DNA of 8,286 nt, taken from NCBI GenBank assembly GCA_900547435.1, contig URGO01000139.1:1-8286 (forward strand), given 5' to 3'. The notes beneath the pieces were generated by a model. It was not told the DNA's origin. It saw nothing but the letters and a program-made list of their open reading frames with translations, and made no database searches. Positions 4,163-8,286 of the stretch are shown here, in pieces; within the stretch, counting starts at the first letter, position 1, and each line of letters opens with the position of its first letter. This DNA is from an uncultured Parabacteroides sp. GTDB taxonomy: Bacteria; Bacteroidota; Bacteroidia; Bacteroidales; Tannerellaceae. Both the position numbers and the translations under genes were made by a program.

Positions 4163-5704
4163 ATGAAAGATATGAACAAAGACAGATGGAAAAAGTTAAT
4201 GTATGGCCTCGTGGCGGCACTGCTGCTCTCTGCCTGTTCGCAAGATGAACTGGCAGAGAACAGCACAGCTTTGCCTGAAGGCGAATATCCGTTGCAGATA
4301 GGCAGCGTCACGCTTACGGTGGAGGTGAGCGAACAGCCGTGGACGCGGGTCAGCGAAAACCTAACGGACGGGATGAGTAGCGAGTTCAAAGCAGGCGATG
4401 CCATTGGTGTCAGTCTTAATGGTGAAACCGCTACCTATACATACGATGGCACGGCATGGACTTCCGAAGCTCCCCTCTATTGGAAAGACAAACAACCTGC
4501 CACCATAACGGCGTGGTATCCCGTGGAGGAAGAAATAGACTTCACACAGCAAAATGTAAAAGGACTGACCTACTTGCTGAAAGGTAAAAGCAATACGGAT
4601 GCCGATTACGATACCCCCGCTAACCTTACCTTTGCCCACCAACTTGCCAAGGTACGTGTTGTACTGGAAGGCGACAAGGCGAATGAAGTACAAACGGTCA
4701 CAGTACGTAGCCATCTGACAAGCCCGAACAACCAAGGCGATTTAGGTTCGCTCACAAGCACCGAAAACAAATACGTTCCTATGATGGAAGCCACCTACAA
4801 TGGGCAACGATGCTGGGAAGCCAACCTGCGCCCCGGCTATTTAGAGGCAGACAATACCTTCGAAGTGGCAAAGGCGGAGGGTGACCCCGTTCGGGTAACA
4901 CTGGATAACAATGTGACCATTAAAGCCGGGCAGGTACATACGATAACCATCGGCGTAGAGCAAGCACCAATAGACCTTGGCACCTGCGAAGGCACAACGC
5001 TCACTGTTAGCGGAGAGGCTGTCATTACCGGTAAGAACGACAACCTGCAAATCATTCTGCAAGCTGATGCCGATGTCACGCTGCAAGATGCGGAACTGTC
5101 CTACACCGGACTGTCACCCATCCTCTGTCAAGGAGATGCCTCCTTGACACTGGCGGGCAGCAACACGCTAACGGCAACCAGTGTAGCATATAATTTCGAA
5201 ACCGGCACAGGCATCTACGTAGAAAACGGTACACTCACTATCAATGCGGAAAGCGGTGCGTCACTCGCCATCAACAGAACCGGAGGAGGAGCAGATCAAC
5301 AGTACGGTGCCGGCATAGGCGTGACGGAAAACGCCAACCTCATTATCAACGGCGGTACAATCATTGTCAATGACATAGATGAATCGTCGGGTTATGGCAG
5401 TGGTGCCGGTATCGGAGTATTATACAATGAGACCAGTGGCAACATTACAATCGCAGGAGGCACCATCACCATCGGAAAAACCAGTTGGTGGAGTGCCGGT
5501 ATCGGAGGCGGCAGTTATGGTAATTGTAAAAACATTACCATCACAGGCAGCAGCACGGTGATAACCGTAGCGAAAGGAAGTTTAAACGACCATTACATCG
5601 GCTGTAGCCAATCGGATGGTAACGTGGAAAGTACTATTACCATTGGCGGCGGTGCCACGGTGAACGGCACGCGGTACGACAATACGCATACCGGGCCGCT
5701 GTAA
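4163..5704 (+). CDS. Fimbrillin-like surface lipoprotein with beta-helix-like domain
   Basis: This protein of 513 residues has a lipoprotein signal: basic start (MKDMNKDRWKK), hydrophobic core and lipobox LLSAC with Cys25. The residues after Cys (SQDE) put acidic residues at +3/+4, as in Bacteroidetes lipoproteins carried to the cell surface. Residues about 40-270 resemble the Mfa/fimbrillin-like family (EQPWTRV, EFKAGDAIGVSL, ATITAWYPVEEE, LTFAHQLAKVRVVLE, NVTIKAGQVHTITI), whose members form or decorate fimbriae. From about residue 275 to the end there are short strand repeats with AGIGV/AGIGGG turns and ITI/TIT strands, resembling right-handed beta-helix carbohydrate-binding domains. An adhesin or glycan-binding role is inferred. 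I prefer the ATG at 4163, after the A/T-rich stretch aataatttaaag, over 4142; 4172 is also possible. It is preceded by a truncated repeat and has no clear promoter box. Confidence 0.85.
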   Translation: MKDMNKDRWKKLMYGLVAALLLSACSQDELAENSTALPEGEYPLQIGSVTLTVEVSEQPWTRVSENLTDGMSSEFKAGDAIGVSLNGETATYTYDGTAWTSEAPLYWKDKQPATITAWYPVEEEIDFTQQNVKGLTYLLKGKSNTDADYDTPANLTFAHQLAKVRVVLEGDKANEVQTVTVRSHLTSPNNQGDLGSLTSTENKYVPMMEATYNGQRCWEANLRPGYLEADNTFEVAKAEGDPVRVTLDNNVTIKAGQVHTITIGVEQAPIDLGTCEGTTLTVSGEAVITGKNDNLQIILQADADVTLQDAELSYTGLSPILCQGDASLTLAGSNTLTATSVAYNFETGTGIYVENGTLTINAESGASLAINRTGGGADQQYGAGIGVTENANLIINGGTIIVNDIDESSGYGSGAGIGVLYNETSGNITIAGGTITIGKTSWWSAGIGGGSYGNCKNITITGSSTVITVAKGSLNDHYIGCSQSDGNVESTITIGGGATVNGTRYDNTHTGPL

Positions 5705-5789
5705 TTATAATATAAATGAAACTGAGAATAACAAATAATTCCTTACAGCCGCGGCGTGAGTGCGGAGGCTTCCCAAGCACACCACCGAT

Positions 5790-5846
5790 ACTTGTGCTAA
5801 GTATCCGTGACACTTAGCACAAGTGTCACGGATACCTGTGCTAAGT
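5790..5846. repeat. Three-unit inverted array, 22-bp period
   Basis: Three 13-bp units begin 22 bp apart: acttgtgctaagt (5790), its exact reverse complement acttagcacaagt (5812), and acctgtgctaagt (5834). The two 9-bp spacers (atccgtgac and gtcacggat) are also exact reverse complements, so 5801-5835 forms a perfect 15-bp stem (gtatccgtgacactt with its complement) with loop agcac. The alternative pairing of unit 1 with unit 2 forms another stem of 13 bp over a 9-base loop. The two stems share bases and cannot coexist. The array lies 86 bp after the lipoprotein stop codon. Confidence 0.8.
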
Positions 5847-5853
5847 GCCCGTC

Positions 5854-5876
5854 CCGGCGGATATGTCATCCGCCGG
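5854..5876. repeat. Perfect 9-bp hairpin
   Basis: ccggcggat and atccgccgg are exact reverse complements around the loop atgtc. The hairpin sits between the three-unit array and the long inverted repeat at 5881. No T-run follows on the plus strand. Confidence 0.7.
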
Positions 5877-5880
5877 TCAT

Positions 5881-5947
5881 GAGTATAAGGATTTTCAATC
5901 CGCTTAATATCTTATCGGCAATAATCGGACTGAAAATCCTGATACTC
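5881..5947. repeat. 22-bp inverted repeat with 23-bp loop
   Basis: The arms 5881-5902 and 5926-5947 are reverse complements with two mismatches (core aggattttca with tgaaaatcct). Together with the elements at 5790-5876 this makes the gap 5705-6053 nearly all secondary structure; I see no gene in it, and 5948-6053 shows nothing recognisable. Confidence 0.7.
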
Positions 5948-6053
5948 AGTTCAATCGAATTGCAAATCCGATTAGACCATAGAAGCAATCGTAGATGAAA
6001 GCGAAGCAAAAGGCATGATTTTATTTCAAGTCCGCATTCCTCTCATGAAAAAC

Positions 6054-6084
6054 TTGGTGAGTCCATAATAAAGCCGTATCTTTG
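6054..6084 (+). promoter_or_regulatory. Bacteroidetes promoter for the RhuM-like gene
   Basis: A -33-like ttgg (6054-6057) and a -7 element tatctttg (6077-6084) are separated by 19 bp, the expected spacing. The predicted start site near 6091 gives a leader of about 60 bases before the ATG at 6151. Confidence 0.7.
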
Positions 6085-6095
6085 CAGCACGAGAA

Positions 6096-6145
6096 CCCCC
6101 AAGCCTCTCAACGATGCTCAAATCGGGGGGGCGTTTTATTTTTAT
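6096..6145 (+). promoter_or_regulatory. Terminator-like leader of the RhuM-like gene
   Basis: Five Cs (6096-6100) can pair with the run of seven Gs (6125-6131), followed by the T-rich stretch gttttattttt (6133-6143), just before the ATG at 6151. The layout resembles an attenuator or an intrinsic terminator in the 5' leader. The loop is long (24 bases) and only the C/G stem is clear, so this is tentative. Confidence 0.4.
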
Positions 6146-6150
6146 ACCCT

Positions 6151-7017
6151 ATGGAGAATCAAGGAGAAATCATACTATATCAGCCTGACAACGAAGTGAA
6201 GTTGAAAGTGCGGCTGGAGAACGAGACCGTCTGGCTGAACCGCGGACAGCTGGCTGAACTGTTTGCCCGTGATGTCAAAACAATAGGCAAGCATGTGAAC
6301 AATGCGCTGAAAGAAGAATTGGCAGGCATGGCAACTGTCGCAAAATTTGCGACAGTTCAAAAGGAAGGCGACCGAATTGTAACACGGCAGGTGGAATATT
6401 ACAATTTGGACATGGTGTTATCAGTCGGTTACAGAGTGAAATCCAACCGAGGCATTGAGTTCCGGCGTTGGGCAAACAAAGTGCTGAAAGAATACCTGCT
6501 GAAAGGCCATGCCATCAACTATCGGCTGGAACAGATGGATACAAGGCTTCAGAAGCACGAAAGGCAGATAGAATACTTGACGGACAAGGTGGATTTCTTT
6601 GTCCGCACCTCGCTGCCGCCCGTGGAAGGCATCTTCTACGACGGCCAACTGTTCGATGCCTACAAGTTCGCTACCGACCTTATCCGCTCTGCAAGGGTAT
6701 CCCTGCTGCTGATAGACAACTACGTGGACGAGTCTGTGCTGTTGATGCTCAGCAAACGGAATGCCGGCGTGAAAGCCGACATCTACACACAAGCCGTCAG
6801 CCACCAACTGCAATTAGACGTGCAGAAACACAACAGCCAATATCCCCCGACAGGCATCCACACCTACAAGAAGTGCCACGACCGCTTCCTAATCATAGAC
6901 GGCACGGATGTCTATCATATCGGTGCCTCCCTGAAAGACCTCGGCAAAAAGATGTTCGCCTTCTCTAAATTAGAGATACCCGCTACGGCTATTACTGCCC
7001 TGCTGCAAGGCATCTAA
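6151..7017 (+). CDS. RhuM-like protein with C-terminal phospholipase D-like domain
   Basis: This 288-residue protein has an N-terminal RhuM-like domain (residues about 7-125): ILYQPDNEVKLKVRLENETVWL, then GQLAELFARDVKTIGKHVNNALKEEL, the motif ATVAKFATVQKEG, VEYYNLDMVLSVGYRV and RRWANKVLKEYLLKG. A short coiled-coil-like linker follows (LEQMDTRLQKHERQIEYL). The C-terminal part (about 160-280) reads as a phospholipase D-like fold: LFDAYKFATDLIRSARVSLLLIDNYVDESVLLML, and HDRFLIID (243-250), which fits HxKxxxxD with Arg245 in place of Lys; YHIGASLKDLGKK follows. Single-HKD proteins of this fold act as dimers, and nucleases are among them. RhuM-type domains are common in phages, islands and defence loci, so a DNA- or RNA-directed role is inferred. 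The frame extends upstream to 6082, but that start overlaps the -7 element, so I chose the ATG at 6151. Confidence 0.82.
   Translation: MENQGEIILYQPDNEVKLKVRLENETVWLNRGQLAELFARDVKTIGKHVNNALKEELAGMATVAKFATVQKEGDRIVTRQVEYYNLDMVLSVGYRVKSNRGIEFRRWANKVLKEYLLKGHAINYRLEQMDTRLQKHERQIEYLTDKVDFFVRTSLPPVEGIFYDGQLFDAYKFATDLIRSARVSLLLIDNYVDESVLLMLSKRNAGVKADIYTQAVSHQLQLDVQKHNSQYPPTGIHTYKKCHDRFLIIDGTDVYHIGASLKDLGKKMFAFSKLEIPATAITALLQGI
6333..6357. repeat. Perfect 25-bp palindrome inside the RhuM-like gene
   Basis: aactgtcgcaaa (6333-6344) and tttgcgacagtt (6346-6357) are exact reverse complements around a single A. It encodes the ATVAKFATVQ motif, which is itself conserved in RhuM-like proteins, so protein conservation may explain part of it. 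Confidence 0.75.
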
Positions 7018-7042
7018 AAAAACATCTCCATTATTCCGCCTG

Positions 7043-7095
7043 CCCTTTGCGAACGACGCAAGAGGGGAAACAAACATTCATGTTTGTTCATTTTT
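7043..7095 (+). terminator. Tandem hairpins after the RhuM-like gene
   Basis: The first hairpin (ccctttgcg with cgcaagaggg, one bulged G, 7043-7066) is followed at once by a perfect 9-bp A/T-rich stem (aacaaacat with atgtttgtt, 7069-7088) with a 2-base loop and then attttt (7090-7095). This is a plausible intrinsic terminator. Confidence 0.6.
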
Positions 7096-7128
7096 GTGGA
7101 AAAATAACGGAAAATTTCATTATAAAGA

Positions 7129-7159
7129 TTTGTTCATTCGGAAAAAGTCCTTACCTTTG
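7129..7159 (+). promoter_or_regulatory. Promoter of tRNA-Gln
   Basis: TTTG (7129-7132) and tacctttg (7152-7159) are spaced exactly 19 bp apart, an excellent match to the Bacteroidetes consensus. The predicted start near 7166 leaves a leader of about 36 bases before the tRNA. Confidence 0.8.
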
Positions 7160-7201
7160 CATCCGCAAACAAGAGGTTCGCGTTTTTGAGTTTGTTAGAA
7201 T

Positions 7202-7272
7202 TGTTCTATGGTGTAATGGTAGCACAACAGATTCTGGTCCTGTTTGTCCAAGTTCGAATCTTGGTAGAACAA
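7202..7272 (+). tRNA. tRNA-Gln, anticodon CTG
   Basis: A 71-base cloverleaf is complete: acceptor stem tgttcta/tagaaca with discriminator A; D arm gtgt-aatggta-gcac; anticodon arm acaga-ttctggt-cctgt with anticodon CTG; variable ttgt; T arm ccaag-ttcgaat-cttgg. The last anticodon-stem pair (31-39) is an A-C mismatch where Bacteroidales glutamine tRNAs usually pair A with T, so this is a slightly unusual copy. No CCA is encoded. Its own promoter lies at 7129-7159. Confidence 0.93.
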
Positions 7273-7317
7273 CAAAATCCCCGTTATTCGATAACGAGTA
7301 ACGGGGATTTTGTTGTT
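7268..7317. terminator. Strong bidirectional terminator between tRNA and kinase gene
   Basis: The arms 7268-7286 and 7299-7317 pair perfectly over 19 bp (aatccccgtta with taacggggatt at the core). The loop ttcgataacgag can add tcg/cga pairs. T-rich flanks occur on both strands (attttgttgttt on plus, and its mirror on minus). The left arm includes the last five bases of the tRNA. It would end the tRNA transcript and, from the other side, the minus-strand kinase gene. Confidence 0.8.
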
Positions 7318-7322
7318 TCTTG

Positions 7323-8286
7323 TCATTGTTTTTTCGATATTCGAGGGATCTTTACCTTGAAGCAACTCCCTACACCGAGCTCGGATTCCACCGTAATCTC
7401 TCCTCCGAACCGATTGACGAACATTTGGCAAATGGAAAGCCCCAATCCCGCTCCTTGCACATAATTATCCTTTTTGAAATAACGTAAGAATATGTTTTGC
7501 AGATCCTTTTGCGGAATTCCCCGGCCAGTATCTTTCACGAAGAATTCAAGAAAGTCGGGATTGCTGGTGGTATAGCCAATGGTAATGGAACCTTGTTCCG
7601 TGAATTTTACGGCATTATTAATCAAATTGGTGATTACTTGATTCAAGCGTAGTTTATCGATATAGATAAAAGTCGTTTCTTCCGGTATTTGCTTGATCAA
7701 GTTTAAATGACCCGGTATAATGACCCGTTGTGTCGTTACGATTTGATTGATCAGCTCGTTTACGTCGCATTCTTCAAAATGGTAATTGATGGTATTGCTT
7801 TCAATGCAGGATATATCGATGATATCACTGATTAGAGCTAATAACAGGTCACAATTTTTTTTGATAGTCTCGATAAAGGTCGTGATTTCATTTGGCTCAA
7901 ATTGTTCGCGGTTACATAATAGATTAGCGAATCCTACGATTCCGTTCAACGGTGTACGTATTTCATGACTCATATTCGCGAGGAATGCGCTTTTCAAGTG
8001 GTCGGACTGTTCTACTTTCTGACGGGCTTTTTCCAATTCATCCTCAAGTTGTTTATGAGCTTGTATGTTTATGAATACCCCGAATATAGTATAAGAAGAA
8101 CCTTGAGCGGATAAATTGAGGGAAGTAAATCGGGATTTCCACCAAATATATTCTCCTTGCGGATCTTGTATCCGTATTTGAATGAGGGGGTGAATCCCTA
8201 TCCGCTCTAGGGTTTGCGTCAATTCATTTTTCCATACAAGGATATCGTCGGGATGTATTTTGCTTTCGAATTGTTCAATAGGTAAT
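7323..8286 (-). CDS. PAS-containing sensor histidine kinase, C-terminal part
   Basis: The frame is open to the right window edge, so the N-terminus is missing; 320 residues are visible. The first visible part (EQFESKIHPDDILVW...IRIQDPQGEYIWWKSRFTSLN...FGVFINI) is a PAS fold, followed by a short coiled coil (QLEDELEKARQKVEQSD). Then comes the phosphoacceptor H box (FLANMSHEIRTPLNGIVGF) and an ATP-binding domain with N box (LRLNQVITNLINNAVKFTEQGSI), G1 box (VKDTGRGIP) and G2 box (GAGLGLSICQMFV). The protein ends at VKIPRISKKQ, with no receiver domain, so a separate response regulator is expected. It autophosphorylates on the His of SHEIRT; the input signal cannot be told from this part. It converges on the tRNA-Gln gene and shares the terminator at 7268-7317. 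Confidence 0.93.
   Translation of the reverse strand, partial: LPIEQFESKIHPDDILVWKNELTQTLERIGIHPLIQIRIQDPQGEYIWWKSRFTSLNLSAQGSSYTIFGVFINIQAHKQLEDELEKARQKVEQSDHLKSAFLANMSHEIRTPLNGIVGFANLLCNREQFEPNEITTFIETIKKNCDLLLALISDIIDISCIESNTINYHFEECDVNELINQIVTTQRVIIPGHLNLIKQIPEETTFIYIDKLRLNQVITNLINNAVKFTEQGSITIGYTTSNPDFLEFFVKDTGRGIPQKDLQNIFLRYFKKDNYVQGAGLGLSICQMFVNRFGGEITVESELGVGSCFKVKIPRISKKQ

Noticed and set aside
3603..4220. A 205-residue minus-strand open frame opposite the DUF6169-like gene
   Set aside because: It is antisense to a gene with a recognisable family motif, has no promoter box, and its N-terminal part reads through repeat copy 3.
5807..5998. A 63-residue open frame across the inverted repeats after the lipoprotein gene
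   Set aside because: It starts with a GTG inside the 15-bp stem and its sequence is dictated by the inverted repeats; no ribosome binding site or family resemblance.
6082..6150. Upstream extension of the RhuM-like protein by 23 residues
   Set aside because: The TTG start lies within the promoter -7 element, before the predicted transcription start, and the extension would read through the C/G hairpin and T-rich leader.
7047..7301. An 84-residue open frame running through the tRNA
   Set aside because: It overlaps the tRNA promoter, the whole tRNA and the terminator; it cannot be a gene.

Overview
The window looks like a gut Bacteroidales chromosome (Bacteroides, Phocaeicola or Parabacteroides-like). 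The evidence is repeated TAnnTTTG promoter -7 elements, an HU-like protein of the Bacteroidetes extended type, a fimbrillin-like surface lipoprotein whose cysteine is followed by acidic residues, and small DUF3791/DUF3990 genes typical of that order. I assigned families by reading the protein sequences; no database search was run.

Left part (1-2115): the 3' end of a repeat-rich surface protein gene, a three-unit array of short palindromes, an HU-like DNA-binding protein gene, then a coupled three-gene operon. In that operon a DUF3990-like protein (ADP-ribosyltransferase-like H...Y motifs) sits between two small DUF3791-like proteins, with ATGA overlaps at both junctions.

Middle part (2116-4126): a modular stretch. 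Three same-orientation copies of a non-coding repeat (two full copies of 185 and 190 bp with 19-bp terminal inverted repeats and a 15-bp hairpin, and one truncated copy of 56 bp) follow, respectively, the DUF3990 operon, a RelE/ParE-like toxin-antitoxin pair, and a pair made of a 43-aa protein and a DUF6169-like protein. The two pairs and the DUF3990 operon each have a candidate promoter -7 element and are closed by a repeat that can act as terminator. The layout resembles cassettes, although I see no integron recombination-site signature.

Right part (4127-8286): a fimbrillin-like lipoprotein with a C-terminal beta-helix-like domain, related to the truncated protein at the left edge; a gene-free stretch full of inverted repeats (5705-6053); a RhuM-like protein fused to a single-HKD phospholipase D-like domain, with a terminator-like leader; a tRNA-Gln (CTG) with a strong promoter; a bidirectional terminator; and, on the minus strand, the C-terminal part of a PAS-histidine kinase cut by the window edge.

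Overall this is an accessory region of small conflict-type modules (toxin-antitoxin, ADP-ribosyltransferase-like, RhuM) between two related surface-protein genes and beside a tRNA gene, a common setting for islands. The best candidates for something undescribed are the coupled DUF3791-DUF3990-DUF3791 module, the 43-aa/DUF6169 pair, and the repeat that punctuates them.
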